Source: Sphingomonas profundi (GTDB taxonomy: Bacteria > Pseudomonadota > Alphaproteobacteria > Sphingomonadales > Sphingomonadaceae). Taken from it: a stretch of 64,000 bases of DNA. The stretch covers positions 1,612,001 through 1,676,000 of the forward strand of contig NZ_CP046535.1 in NCBI RefSeq assembly GCF_009739515.1, in the 5' to 3' direction. A program made the position numbers and the translations under genes. Positions 24,384 through 36,628 of the stretch are shown here, in pieces; positions within the stretch are counted from its first letter, which is position 1, and each line of letters begins with the position of its first letter. Under the pieces are notes generated by a model, which worked only from the letters and a program-made list of their open reading frames with translations, made no database searches and was not told the DNA's origin.

Positions 24384-25382
24384 ATGACGATCCTGGTTAC
24401 GGGCGCTGCGGGCTTCATCGGCTATCATGTGTCGCGCGCGCTGCTCGCCCGCGGCGATCGCGTGCTCGGCATCGACAATCTCAACGATTACTATCCCGTC
24501 TCGCTGAAGCGCGATCGCGTGGCGGAGATCGAGCGCAACCACGCCGATGGCTTCCGCTTCCAGGCGGTCGACTTCGCCGATCACGTCGCGCTGGAGGCGG
24601 CGCTGGCCGGTACGGAGATAGAGAGCATCGTCCACCTCGGCGCGCAGGCCGGCGTGCGCTACTCGATCGACAATCCGCGCGCCTACGCCCAGGCCAATCT
24701 CGTCGGCCACCTCAACATGCTGGAGGTGGGGCGCCAGCGGCAGGTGCGCCACCTCGTCTACGCCTCCTCCTCCTCCGTCTACGGCGGCAACGACACGATG
24801 CCGTTCCGCGTCGAGGACCGGGTCGATCATCCGCTGTCGCTCTACGCCGCCACCAAGAAAGCGGACGAGCTGATGAGCGAGACCTATGCGCACCTCTACC
24901 GCCTGCCGCTGACCGGGCTGCGCTTCTTCACCGTCTACGGCCCGTGGGGCCGGCCGGACATGGCGATGTGGCTGTTCACCGACGCGATCCTGCACGATCG
25001 CCCGATCAAGGTGTTCAACAACGGCGACATGCGCCGCGACTTCACCTATATCGACGACATCGTCGCCGGCATCGTCGCCGCGCTGGACAATGCTCCGCCG
25101 GACGACAATGCGGAGAAGGCGGGCGGCAGCAGATCGCCGCACCGCGTGTACAATATCGGCAATCATCGCTCGGAGGAGCTCGGCCGGCTGATCGACCTGA
25201 TCGAGGGGGCCTGCGGCAAGCCGGCGATCCGCGATCTCCAGCCGATGCAGGCGGGCGACGTGAAGGAGACCTATGCCGATATCAGCGCCATCCAGCGCGA
25301 TCTCGGCTTCGCGCCGGCCACCACCATCGACACCGGCGTGCCGCGCTTCGTCGAGTGGTTCCGCGGCTATCACGGCATCTGA
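24384..25382 (+). CDS. UDP-glucuronate 4-epimerase-like sugar nucleotide epimerase
   Basis: 332-residue short-chain dehydrogenase/epimerase. NAD-binding VTGAAGFIGYHVS at the N-terminus, active-site SSSSVYGG and YAATKKADEL (Tyr and Lys), and YGPWGRPDMAMWLFTDAI, the stretch typical of the UDP-glucuronate/galacturonate epimerase branch. It would interconvert UDP-GlcA and UDP-GalA for capsule or exopolysaccharide. ATG 24384 has a perfect GGAGGT seven bases ahead; the longer in-frame start at 24258 overlaps the tRNA-Gln gene and is rejected. No other polysaccharide gene adjoins it. Confidence 0.9.
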   Translation: MTILVTGAAGFIGYHVSRALLARGDRVLGIDNLNDYYPVSLKRDRVAEIERNHADGFRFQAVDFADHVALEAALAGTEIESIVHLGAQAGVRYSIDNPRAYAQANLVGHLNMLEVGRQRQVRHLVYASSSSVYGGNDTMPFRVEDRVDHPLSLYAATKKADELMSETYAHLYRLPLTGLRFFTVYGPWGRPDMAMWLFTDAILHDRPIKVFNNGDMRRDFTYIDDIVAGIVAALDNAPPDDNAEKAGGSRSPHRVYNIGNHRSEELGRLIDLIEGACGKPAIRDLQPMQAGDVKETYADISAIQRDLGFAPATTIDTGVPRFVEWFRGYHGI

Positions 25383-25458
25383 CACCCGCTGCCGCTTCGC
25401 CGGCCGCCGCCGCTTCGCCATTTGCGCGCGCGCGGCGGCGGTGGCAGGGTGATCGGCG

Positions 25459-25944
25459 ATGGCCGTTCAATCCGCATCGCCGCTGTTCCTGCGCGAGGAG
25501 GAGATCCGGCGCGGGGTGGAGCTGCTGTGGTTCGGCTACGGCCACCTCACCCGCTCGATCGACGAGGGGCTGGCGGCGAACGGCCTGGGCCGGGCGCATC
25601 ACCGCGCACTCTACTTCATCGCGCGCCAGCCCGACCTCACCGTCAGCGATCTGCTGAAGCTGCTGGGCATCACCAAGCAGTCGCTGGGCCGGGTGCTGGG
25701 CGAGCTCACCGATCGCGAGCTGGTAGAGATGAAGCCCGGCACGGTCGATCGCCGCCAGCGCCTGCTGCGCCTCTCCGCCGCCGGCACCGCGCTGGAACAT
25801 GCGCTGTTCGAGACGTTGCGCGCCCGCATGGCGCAAGCCTATGTCGAGGCGGGCCAGGGATCGATCGCCGGCTTCTGGACGGTGCTGGAGGGCCTGATCC
25901 CGGCCGAGGAGCGCGCACGCGCCGCTGCCCTGCGCGACGACTGA
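25459..25944 (+). CDS. MarR-family transcriptional regulator
   Basis: 161-residue winged-helix regulator. The DNA-binding core is GRAHHRALYFIARQPDLTV through LLKLLGITKQSLGRVLGELT and the wing PGTVDRRQRLLRLSAAG. The histidine-rich helix and ITKQSLGRVL resemble PetP-type regulators of alphaproteobacteria. It has no cysteine, so it is not an OhrR-type peroxide sensor despite lying 37 bases upstream of a glutathione peroxidase gene, with which it is probably cotranscribed. Confidence 0.88.
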   Translation: MAVQSASPLFLREEEIRRGVELLWFGYGHLTRSIDEGLAANGLGRAHHRALYFIARQPDLTVSDLLKLLGITKQSLGRVLGELTDRELVEMKPGTVDRRQRLLRLSAAGTALEHALFETLRARMAQAYVEAGQGSIAGFWTVLEGLIPAEERARAAALRDD

Positions 25945-25981
25945 GGGACCGGGCGGCCAGTATCGAGACGAGGATCGAGAC

Positions 25982-26461
25982 ATGGCAAGGATCGACGATT
26001 TCACCGCCACCACGATCAACGAGCGCGACATTTCGCTGGGCGACTATGCCGGCCAGGTCCGGCTGATCGTCAACACCGCCAGCAAGTGCGGCTTCACCCC
26101 GCAATATCAGGGGCTGGAGGCGCTGCACGAGCAGCTCGGCCCGCGCGGGCTGGCCGTGCTCGGCTTCCCGTGCAACCAGTTCGGCGCGCAGGAGCCGGGC
26201 GACGCGGCGGAGATCGCGAACTTCTGCTCGCTGACCTACGACGTCGCCTTCCCGCTGTTCGCAAAGGTGGAGGTGAACGGCCCCGGCACCCACCCGCTGT
26301 TCGCCTATCTGAAGCATGAGGCGAAGGGCCTGCTGGGCAGCGAGCGGATCAAGTGGAACTTCACCAAGTTCCTCGTCGATCGCGCCGGCCGCGTGGTCGA
26401 TCGCTTCGCCCCGACGACCAAGCCGGAGGCGCTGCGCGGCCGGATCGAGGCGCTGCTGTAG
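25982..26461 (+). CDS. Glutathione peroxidase family (thiol peroxidase)
   Basis: 159-residue cysteine-type peroxidase that reduces hydroperoxides. NTASKCGFTPQYQGLEALH carries the peroxidatic Cys, GFPCNQFGAQEPG the second family motif, and WNFTKFLVDRAG the Trp-Asn of the catalytic set. Such bacterial proteins usually take electrons from thioredoxin. GAGGATCGAGAC precedes the ATG. No signal peptide, so cytoplasmic. Confidence 0.93.
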   Translation: MARIDDFTATTINERDISLGDYAGQVRLIVNTASKCGFTPQYQGLEALHEQLGPRGLAVLGFPCNQFGAQEPGDAAEIANFCSLTYDVAFPLFAKVEVNGPGTHPLFAYLKHEAKGLLGSERIKWNFTKFLVDRAGRVVDRFAPTTKPEALRGRIEALL

Positions 26462-26543
26462 CACCCTGCAACGCCGCGGCGGCCCCGCGGCTTGCCTCGC
26501 CCGCCCCGCTCGGTCATGAAGCCGCCGGCACGGGGAGGCGGCG

Positions 26544-27311
26544 ATGGCACGGATCGGGATCCTGGGCGCGGGCGGACGCATGGGTCGGGCGATCGCGGCC
26601 GTGGCGGCCGAAGCCGGCGTCGCGATCGCTGGTGGCGCCGATCGGCCGGAGAGCGCCGGGGAGGTCGCGCCCGGCCTGCCCTTCGTCACGGCCGAGGCGC
26701 TCGCCGTCGCCAGCGACGTGCTGATCGACTTCTCGGTGCCGGCCGCCCTGCCCGCCGGCCTGGCCGCCGCCCGCGCCGCCGGGGTGCCGCTGGTGATCGG
26801 CACCACCGGCCTCTCCGCCGGGGACCATGCCGCGATCGACGCGGCCGCCGCCGACATCGCCGTGCTACAGGCGGCGAACATGTCGCTCGGCGTCAACCTG
26901 CTGGCGCATCTGGTGCGCGAGGCGGCCGGCCGGCTGGGGCCGGACTGGGATATCGAGATCGTCGAGATGCACCACCGCCACAAGGTCGACGCCCCGTCCG
27001 GCACGGCGCTGCTGCTGGGCGAGGCGGCGGCTGGGGGGCGCGGCGTGCTGCTGGCGGACGCAGCCGTGCGCAGCCGCGACGGCATCACCGGCGCGCGGGC
27101 CGAGGGGACGATCGGCTTCGCCACCCTGCGCGGCGGATCGGTCGCCGGCGATCATCAGGTCATCCTCGCCGCCGAGGGCGAGCGGCTGGAGCTGGGCCAT
27201 CGCGCGGAGGGCCGCGCCATCTTCGCGCGCGGGGCGGTGAAGGCCGCACTGTGGCTCGCCGGCCGGCCGGCCGGCCGCTACGCGATGACCGACGTTCTCG
27301 GGCTCGCATGA
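26544..27311 (+). CDS. dapB: 4-hydroxy-tetrahydrodipicolinate reductase
   Basis: 255-residue enzyme of lysine and peptidoglycan-diaminopimelate synthesis, reducing HTPA with NAD(P)H. It has the nucleotide-binding GILGAGGRMGRAI, the catalytic signature EMHHRHKVDAPSGTAL and GTIGFATLRGGSVAGDHQV. GGGGAGG precedes the ATG. Its TGA overlaps the nth ATG (ATGA), so the two are co-translated. Confidence 0.96.
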   Translation: MARIGILGAGGRMGRAIAAVAAEAGVAIAGGADRPESAGEVAPGLPFVTAEALAVASDVLIDFSVPAALPAGLAAARAAGVPLVIGTTGLSAGDHAAIDAAAADIAVLQAANMSLGVNLLAHLVREAAGRLGPDWDIEIVEMHHRHKVDAPSGTALLLGEAAAGGRGVLLADAAVRSRDGITGARAEGTIGFATLRGGSVAGDHQVILAAEGERLELGHRAEGRAIFARGAVKAALWLAGRPAGRYAMTDVLGLA

Positions 27312-27979
27312 AGAAGGCCGAGGCGTTCGAATTCTACCGCCGGCTGGCCGAGGCCAATCCGGCGCCGGAGACGGAACTCGCTTATGTGAACCCCTATACG
27401 CTGCTCGTCGCCGTCGCCCTCTCCGCGCAGGCGACCGATGTCGGCGTCAACAAGGCCACACGCGCGCTGTTCGCCGAGGTCGATACGCCGGAGCAGATGG
27501 TCGCGCTCGGCGAGGAGGGCTTGAAGCGGTACATCCGCACGATCGGCCTGTTCAACACCAAGGCCAAGAACGTCATCGCCCTCTCCGAACGGCTGATCGC
27601 CGAACATGGCGGCACCGTGCCGGCGAGCCGCGACGCGCTGGAGCGGCTGCCTGGCGTCGGCCGCAAGACCGCCAACGTGGTGATGAACGTGGCGTTCGGG
27701 GCGGAGACGATCGCGGTGGACACGCACATCTTCCGCGTCGGCAACCGCACCGGCCTGGCCCGCGGCAAGACGCCGCTGGCCGTGGAGCTGAGGCTGGAGA
27801 AGGTGACGCCCGCGCCCTTCCGCCGCCACGCCCACCACTGGCTGATCCTGCACGGCCGCTACATCTGCAAGGCTCGCCGCCCGGAATGCTGGCGCTGCCC
27901 GGTGGCGGACCTGTGCGCGTTCAAGCCGAAGACGCCGGCGCCAGAGGCAACGGCAGCGAAAGCCCCGATGCAGCGTTGA
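27308..27979 (+). CDS. nth: Endonuclease III
   Basis: 223-residue base-excision repair glycosylase/AP lyase for oxidised pyrimidines. The helix-hairpin-helix LPGVGRKTANVVMNVAFG holds the catalytic Lys, VDTHIFRVGNRTGL the catalytic Asp, and the C-terminus has the 4Fe-4S ligands in the spacing C-x6-C-x2-C-x5-C (CKARRPECWRCPVADLC). All residues are present. The Ala-rich tail beyond the cluster is slightly longer than in E. coli. Confidence 0.96.
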   Translation: MKKAEAFEFYRRLAEANPAPETELAYVNPYTLLVAVALSAQATDVGVNKATRALFAEVDTPEQMVALGEEGLKRYIRTIGLFNTKAKNVIALSERLIAEHGGTVPASRDALERLPGVGRKTANVVMNVAFGAETIAVDTHIFRVGNRTGLARGKTPLAVELRLEKVTPAPFRRHAHHWLILHGRYICKARRPECWRCPVADLCAFKPKTPAPEATAAKAPMQR

Positions 27980-28012
27980 CCGATCATGACATACGTTCGC
28001 CGGAGAAAGTCG

Positions 28013-28408
28013 ATGCGCTGCCTTCCGCTGCTTGCCACCGCCTTCGTCGCCTCGCTTGCTGTCGCCCCGGGCGATGCCCGGCGGGATCGCAAGGCGGAGG
28101 CCGCGATGTTCACCCCGATCCCCGGCGCCAAGGCCGAGAATTGCGTACAGATCGTCCAGATCCGCGAAACCCGCGTGCGCGACGACAGCACGATCGATTT
28201 CTACATGCGCGACGGCAGGATCTATCGCAACACGCTGCCGAACAGTTGCCCGCAGCTCGGCTTCGAGGAGTCGTTCAGCTACGCCACCTCGCTGTCGCAG
28301 CTCTGCTCGGTCGATATCATCACCGTGCTGAACCGCACCGGCGGCGGGCTGATGCGTGGGGCCAGCTGCGGCCTGGGCAGCTTCGTACCCGTCGCCAAGG
28401 CGAAGTAG
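28013..28408 (+). CDS. Small secreted protein, DUF6491-like
   Basis: 131-residue exported protein. The signal peptide MRCLPLLATAFVASLAVAPG is followed by a compact domain with four cysteines (ENCVQI, NSCPQLG, QLCSVD, ASCGLG) and the stretch RDDSTIDFYMRDGRIYRNTL, which resembles the small DUF6491 group as I recall it. ATG 28013 has GGAGAAAG upstream; the start at 27986 would add a charged MTYVRRRKS before the signal peptide. Function unknown. Confidence 0.75.
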   Translation: MRCLPLLATAFVASLAVAPGDARRDRKAEAAMFTPIPGAKAENCVQIVQIRETRVRDDSTIDFYMRDGRIYRNTLPNSCPQLGFEESFSYATSLSQLCSVDIITVLNRTGGGLMRGASCGLGSFVPVAKAK

Positions 28409-28423
28409 CGGCCGCTCTTAGCC

Positions 28424-28443
28424 GGCGGCGATCATGCGCCGCC
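28424..28443. terminator. Candidate hairpin between small gene and tRNA-Val
   Basis: GGCGGCG and CGCCGCC pair perfectly around ATCATG in the convergent gap before the tRNA-Val 3' end. There is no T run. Confidence 0.35.
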
Positions 28444-28455
28444 AGGGCAACTGCG

Positions 28456-28530
28456 TGGTGGGCGCAGCAGGGATTGAACCTGCGACCCCACCCGTGTGAA
28501 GGGTGTGCTCTACCGCTGAGCTATGCGCCC
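28456..28530 (-). tRNA. tRNA-Val (anticodon CAC)
   Basis: Acceptor GGGCGCA pairs with TGCGCCC, the anticodon stem CACCC/GGGTG encloses loop TTCACAC with anticodon CAC, and the T arm is GCAGGTTCAATCCCTGC. CCA is encoded at 28456-28458. Confidence 0.95.
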
Positions 28531-28671
28531 ACGCTGTGCCTGGCACTCTCGGCCGCGGCGCGGTGGAGAGGCTGACCGGGGCGCCTTGGCGACCCCGTGG
28601 ATGGCGCGATTAGGCGGTCGCGCGCCGCTTGTCCAGCCCGAACCGATGCTTCGGCGGGCCGGCGCGGCGGA

Positions 28672-28944
28672 TCAGTTCACCGAATCCTTCAGCCCCTTGC
28701 CCGCCTTGAACTTGGGCTGGCTGGATGCCTTGATCTTCATCGGCTCGCCGGTGCGAGGATTGCGCCCGGTCGACGCCTTGCGCTTGCTGACGGAAAACGT
28801 GCCGAAGCCCACCAGCCGCACCTCGTCGCCCGCCTTCAGCGCGCCGCTGATGGTGTCGAACACGGCCTCCACGGCCTTTACCGCATCGGCACGGCTCAGG
28901 CCGGTCACTTCCGTGACCTGCCCGATGAGTTCCTGTTTGTTCAT
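28672..28944 (-). CDS. hup: HU-family DNA-binding protein
   Basis: 90-residue nucleoid protein. It has the full HU fold: MNKQELIGQVTEVTGLSRAD, the core VRLVGFGTFSVSKRKA and the beta-arm signature GRNPRTGEPMKIKAS. It bends and compacts DNA as a dimer. Located 123 bases downstream of lon on the same strand, separated by a hairpin, an order common in proteobacteria (clpX-lon-hup). Confidence 0.96.
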   Translation of the reverse strand: MNKQELIGQVTEVTGLSRADAVKAVEAVFDTISGALKAGDEVRLVGFGTFSVSKRKASTGRNPRTGEPMKIKASSQPKFKAGKGLKDSVN

Positions 28945-29017
28945 GCTCGAGGATCCCCCTGTGCTGCCTCTTCGCGCCTGACTCGCGACGCATGCGAACC
29001 CGCATCTAAGAACAGGG

Positions 29018-29050
29018 GTGCCGCCGCTGTCAAAAGGAAAGCGGCGGCAC
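29018..29050 (-). terminator. 11-bp hairpin after lon
   Basis: Arms 29018-29028 (GTGCCGCCGCT) and 29040-29050 pair perfectly around an 11-base loop, 18 bases after the lon stop. No T run follows on the minus strand. Confidence 0.45.
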
Positions 29051-29067
29051 GATCGGCTCTGCGACGA

Positions 29068-31479
<2,412 letters not shown>

Positions 31480-31524
31480 ACAATCACTCCACTCGCGCGC
31501 GTTTTCGCGCGTCTCGAAAAGGGA

Positions 31525-31552
31525 ATATGGGCGCGATGCTGCGCGGCATCAA
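31525..31552 (-). promoter_or_regulatory. Candidate heat-shock (RpoH) promoter of lon
   Basis: On the minus strand TTG (31552-31550) is followed after 18 bases by CCCATAT (31531-31525), the RpoH -10 type. The -35 begins ATTG rather than CTTG. It lies 46 bases before the lon ATG. Confidence 0.35.
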
Positions 31553-31669
31553 TGGTACAAGGAAGAGGCACATAGGCTGCCGCTCAGTGCGATGCCGCCA
31601 ACGCGAGCGGGCGCGGACATGACCACCGTCACGCCCGCGCCCGCACCAAGTCCGCCGATGTCGGCGGCG

Positions 31670-32935
<1,266 letters not shown>

Positions 32936-33179
32936 TCGCTCACTCCAGGGCCGCACTAAGGCCATCATACGCTTACCGGCATCGGCCGTAGCGGGCAATC
33001 GACCGGACGCCCAAAATCGGCCGATCGGTCCGGCATGACGGCAATATGACTATCCCGGCGGGCCTAAACAAGTCGTTGCGCCAAGCGGCGAAGCGGCCCG
33101 CCGGTAACCATGTTTTCATTCGTTTCGGACAATGCGCTTAACGGACCTTCCCGCCAACCGGCAGAGAATAGGGGCTTAT

Positions 33180-33845
33180 ATGCATCCGTTTCGCACCTTC
33201 ATCCGTACCACCGCGCTGATCGCGGGGCTGGCCGCCGCCGCGCCGAGCCTCGCGCAGACCGCATCGGGGCACCTCTACGGCGGCGTCACCGGCGGCACGC
33301 TGGGCGTCGGGCCGGAGATCGGCTACCGCGTCAGCGATCATTTCGGCGCGCGCGCGAACGCCACCTTCCTCAAAGTGTCGCACGGGTTCGACTCGAACGA
33401 TCTCGATTATCGCGGCAAGGTGAAGCTGAAGTCGGGCGGCATCATGCTCGATGCATTTCCGTTCGGCGGCGGCTTCCGCATCTCGGCGGGCGCGCGGCTG
33501 AACGGCAATGACGGGCGGGTGCGGGCGATGGCGCAGAACGCGGTCACGGTCGGCAGAACCACCTACACGCCCGCGCAGATCGGCACGATCACCGGCACCG
33601 CCGAGACCAAGAATTTCGCGCCCGCGCTCACGCTCGGCTGGGCCGGCCACAATGCCCAGGGCTTCATCTTCGGGGTGGAGGCCGGCGCGCTGTTCCAGGG
33701 CAAGGTGCGGCTGAACCGCTTCACCAACAGCACCGGCCTGATCAGCGCCGCCGATCTGGAGCGCGAGCGGCAAGATCTGCAGGACGATATCGACGACTAC
33801 AAGGTCTATCCGATCCTGCAGCTGACGATCGGCTACCGCTTCTGA
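33180..33845 (+). CDS. Outer-membrane beta-barrel protein
   Basis: 221-residue protein with signal peptide MHPFRTFIRTTALIAGLAAA ending ...SLAQT, alternating hydrophobic strands, glycine-rich turns and the C-terminal aromatic residue (LTIGYRF) recognised by the BAM assembly machinery. Looks like an 8-stranded OmpW/OmpA-type or opacity-like barrel. ATG 33180 follows AGGGG; an earlier in-frame start at 33132 would spoil the signal peptide. Transcribed against clpX and clpP, between them. Ligand unknown. Confidence 0.8.
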   Translation: MHPFRTFIRTTALIAGLAAAAPSLAQTASGHLYGGVTGGTLGVGPEIGYRVSDHFGARANATFLKVSHGFDSNDLDYRGKVKLKSGGIMLDAFPFGGGFRISAGARLNGNDGRVRAMAQNAVTVGRTTYTPAQIGTITGTAETKNFAPALTLGWAGHNAQGFIFGVEAGALFQGKVRLNRFTNSTGLISAADLERERQDLQDDIDDYKVYPILQLTIGYRF

Positions 33846-33850
33846 ACCGT

Positions 33851-33878
33851 TAGGCCCCCTCCCTCGGGAGGGGGCCTA
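33851..33878. terminator. Bidirectional terminator between the barrel gene and clpP
   Basis: Thirteen perfect base pairs around TC (arms 33851-33863 and 33866-33878), starting 5 bases after the barrel gene stop and ending 6 bases before the clpP stop. The symmetry suits both convergent genes. Confidence 0.6.
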
Positions 33879-33884
33879 TGGGCC

Positions 33885-34559
33885 TTACGCCGCCTTGGCT
33901 TCCTCCGACGGCGCCGGGCGCTTGTCGAACACCTCGTCGATCAGGCCGAACTCCTTGGCCTCGTCGGCCTCGAGGAACTTGTCGCGGTCCATCGCCCGCT
34001 CGATCTCCTCGATCGATTTGCCGGTATATTTCGCATAAAGCGAGTTCAGCCGGTGGCGCATGCGAAGGATCTCCTTCGCCTGAATCTCGATGTCCGCCGC
34101 CATGCCCTGCGCGCCGCCCGAGGGCTGGTGGATCATGATCCGGCTGTTCGTCAGCGCCACGCGCATGCCGGGCTCGCCGGCCGAGAGCAGGAAGCTGCCC
34201 ATCGACGCCGCCTGGCCGATGCACACCGTGCCCACGCGCGGGCGGATGTAGTTCATCGTGTCGTGGATCGCGAGGCCCGCCGTCACGACGCCGCCCGGCG
34301 AATTGATGTACATGAAGATGTCCTTCTTCGGGTTCTCGGACTCGAGGAAGAGCAGCTGGGCGGTGATGACGGAGGCCATATGGTCCTCCACCCCGCCGGT
34401 GACGAAGATGATCCGCTCGCGCAGCAGCCGCGAATAGATGTCGAAGCTGCGCTCGCCGCGGGTCGATTGCTCGATGACGATCGGCACCATCCCGCCGGTG
34501 ACGGGATCGTAGCGCATGCCCGGAGGGGTGAAATCGCCATTGTCGAACGGATTGTGCAT
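33885..34559 (-). CDS. clpP: ClpP protease proteolytic subunit
   Basis: 224-residue serine protease forming the barrel of ClpXP. The catalytic triad is visible: Ser in [12 protein letters not shown], His in [10 protein letters not shown] and Asp in the following [13 protein letters not shown] region; the N-terminal axial loop and [14 protein letters not shown] are normal. ATG 34559 ([10 protein letters not shown]) is the expected start; the 41 in-frame codons upstream overlap the trigger-factor terminator gap. Confidence 0.97.
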   Translation of the reverse strand: MHNPFDNGDFTPPGMRYDPVTGGMVPIVIEQSTRGERSFDIYSRLLRERIIFVTGGVEDHMASVITAQLLFLESENPKKDIFMYINSPGGVVTAGLAIHDTMNYIRPRVGTVCIGQAASMGSFLLSAGEPGMRVALTNSRIMIHQPSGGAQGMAADIEIQAKEILRMRHRLNSLYAKYTGKSIEEIERAMDRDKFLEADEAKEFGLIDEVFDKRPAPSEEAKAA

Positions 34560-34699
34560 GGGGTTTTCTCTGGTCCTTATGCCCTCGGTGCCGCCAACAT
34601 CGGCGCTTGGCGGGATCAGTTCAAGGGGCCACCGGCAGACAAGCAGCGGCCGCGAAGCGCCCGCGCCGGGCATCGGCGGCAAGCCGCCCGAAACGGATC

Positions 34700-34730
34700 G
34701 GGGCCGGCGGATCGATCGTCCGCCGGCCCC
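34700..34730 (-). terminator. 12-bp hairpin after trigger factor
   Basis: GGGGCCGGCGGA (34700-34711) pairs perfectly with TCCGCCGGCCCC (34719-34730) around TCGATCG. It lies 46 bases beyond the tig stop on the minus strand; no strong T run. Confidence 0.5.
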
Positions 34731-34775
34731 GACAATCCCATCAGCACACCGCGTGGAGGCGCGGCCCGCCGGCGC

Positions 34776-36401
34776 TTACTCGCTCGCGGCGGTCTTCTTC
34801 TTCGCCGGCGCCTTCTTCGGCTTGGCGTCCGCGTCGCTTTCGGACACCGGCTCGCCATCGGCCTTCTTCGCCGCCTTGCGCGCCGGCTTCTTCGCCGGCG
34901 CCGCCTCCGACGCGTCGCCGGACGCGTCGTCCTGATCGGCCGCCGCTACCGCGCCCTCGTCCGCCGTGGCGGCAGGCTCGTCATGGTCGTGGTCGCAGTC
35001 AGGCCCATGGACATGCTCGTGATGATCGTGGCCGCAGTCCGGGCCGTGGACGTGACCGGTGCCGATGGTGTCGGCATCCTCCTCGATCGCCGCCTCCAGC
35101 TCCTCGCGCGTCACCGCGCGATCGCTGATCTCGGCCTTGTCGAACAGCCAGTCGACCACCTTGTCCTCGTACAGCGGCGCGCGCAGCTGTGCGGCTGCCA
35201 TCGGATCCTGCTGGACGTACTGGACGAACCGCTCGCGATCCTTCGGATTATACTGCTGCGCGGCCTGCATGATCAGCCGCTGCATCTCCTGCGCGGAGAC
35301 CTCGACGCCATTCTTCTGCCCGATCTCGGAGAGCAGCAGGCCCAGCCGCACGCGGCGCTCGGCGATGGCGCGATAGTCGCCGCGATCCTTTTCCATCTCG
35401 GCGCGGGCGGCTTCGGGATCGGCCTCGTGGCCGGCCTCATGCTCCAGCTGCTGCCAGATCTGGTCGAACTCGGCCTCCACCATCGAGGGCGGCACCTCGA
35501 AATCATGCGTCTCGGCCAGCTGGTCCAGCAGCTTGCGCTTCATGTGGGTGCGGGTCAGGCCGTTCAGCTCCTGCTCGATCTGCCCCTTCAGCAGGCCGCG
35601 CAGCTGCTCGATGCCCTCCAGCCCCAGCGTCTTGGCGAAATCGTCGTCGGCCACGGACTCCTTGGCCACCTTCACCTCGGTGACGGTCACGTCGAAGGTG
35701 GCGTCCTTGCCGGCCAGCGACTTCTCGCCATAGTCGGCCGGGAAGGTCACGTTCAGCGTGCGGCTCTCGCCGACGGTCACGCCCTCCAGCTGCGTCTCGA
35801 AGCCGGGGATCAGCCGGCCGGAGCCCAGCTCCACCGACATGCCCTCGCCGGTGCCGCCCTCGAAGGCCACGCCGTCCACCTTGCCGGCGAAATCCATGAC
35901 GACGGTGTCGCCCTCCACCGCCGGATGGCCGTCGAGCGCGGGCTCCCAGCTCTTCTGCTGGGTGGCGATGCGGTTCACCGCCGCGTCGATCGCGTCCTCG
36001 CCGGCCTCCACCGTCAGCCGCTCCAGCTTCAGCCCGTCGATCGCGGGGGCCGGCACCTCGGGCAGCACCTCAAGCGAGACCTTCACCTCGGCGTCCTGGC
36101 CGGGCTCATAGCCCTCGCCCAGCTCCACCGCCGGCTGGATCGCCGGGCGCAGCTGCTTCTCGGCCATCAGCGCCTGCACGCCTTCCTGCACGGCCTTCTG
36201 GAGAGCCTCCTGCTCGATCGCCGGGCCGTGCATCTTCTTGACGAGGTTGGCGGGCACCTTGCCGGGGCGGAAGCCGGGCATGCGCACCTGCGGCGCGACC
36301 TGCCGGATCTCGGCATCCACGCGCGCCGCGATGTCCTTGCCGGGAATCGTCAGCGTGTAGGCCCGCTTCAGCCCTTCGTTCAGCGTCTCGACAGTCTGCA
36401 T
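34776..36401 (-). CDS. tig: Trigger factor with His-rich and Lys/Ala-rich tail
   Basis: Ribosome-bound chaperone and peptidyl-prolyl isomerase, 541 residues. N-terminal ribosome-binding domain with signature GFRPGKVPANLV, central FKBP-like domain (VEGDTVVMDFAGKVDGVAFE), then the helical chaperone domain ending near 440. Usual length is about 430-470. The extra C-terminus has two 13-residue repeats beginning HVHGPDC (residues 447-475; 34977-35063) with nine His and two Cys, like the metal-binding tail of SlyD, then a disordered stretch with AKKPARKAAKK and KPKKAPAKKK. ATG 36401 follows GAGG; a TTG three codons earlier is the only alternative. First gene of the clp-lon cluster. Confidence 0.96.
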   Translation of the reverse strand: MQTVETLNEGLKRAYTLTIPGKDIAARVDAEIRQVAPQVRMPGFRPGKVPANLVKKMHGPAIEQEALQKAVQEGVQALMAEKQLRPAIQPAVELGEGYEPGQDAEVKVSLEVLPEVPAPAIDGLKLERLTVEAGEDAIDAAVNRIATQQKSWEPALDGHPAVEGDTVVMDFAGKVDGVAFEGGTGEGMSVELGSGRLIPGFETQLEGVTVGESRTLNVTFPADYGEKSLAGKDATFDVTVTEVKVAKESVADDDFAKTLGLEGIEQLRGLLKGQIEQELNGLTRTHMKRKLLDQLAETHDFEVPPSMVEAEFDQIWQQLEHEAGHEADPEAARAEMEKDRGDYRAIAERRVRLGLLLSEIGQKNGVEVSAQEMQRLIMQAAQQYNPKDRERFVQYVQQDPMAAAQLRAPLYEDKVVDWLFDKAEISDRAVTREELEAAIEEDADTIGTGHVHGPDCGHDHHEHVHGPDCDHDHDEPAATADEGAVAAADQDDASGDASEAAPAKKPARKAAKKADGEPVSESDADAKPKKAPAKKKTAASE

Positions 36402-36458
36402 GGCGGTCAACCTCTATCCTCGAATCTCTCAAGGCAGCTCCGCGCGGAGCGGCGGAGC

Positions 36459-36543
36459 TGGTGCGGGCGAAGGGACTCGAACCCCCACATCTTGCGATAC
36501 CAGAACCTAAATCTGGCGCGTCTACCAGTTCCGCCACGCCCGC
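36459..36543 (-). tRNA. tRNA-Leu (anticodon TAG)
   Basis: 85-base class II tRNA with a long variable arm. Acceptor GCGGGCG pairs with CGCCCGC, anticodon stem CCAGA/TCTGG encloses TTTAGGT with anticodon TAG, and the T arm reads GGGGGTTCGAGTCCCTT. CCA is encoded at 36459-36461. Confidence 0.95.
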
Positions 36544-36628
36544 AGGGCCGCCGGTCGGCGGGGTCTATAGCAGGAGGAACCCCCAGCACAAGCGGCAGCG
36601 CCGCCCGCCGGCATTTACCCGGTCGCGG

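Noticed and set aside
24384-24410. Prophage or island attachment site at tRNA-Gln
   Set aside because: No copy of the tRNA 3' end and no integrase gene were seen nearby.
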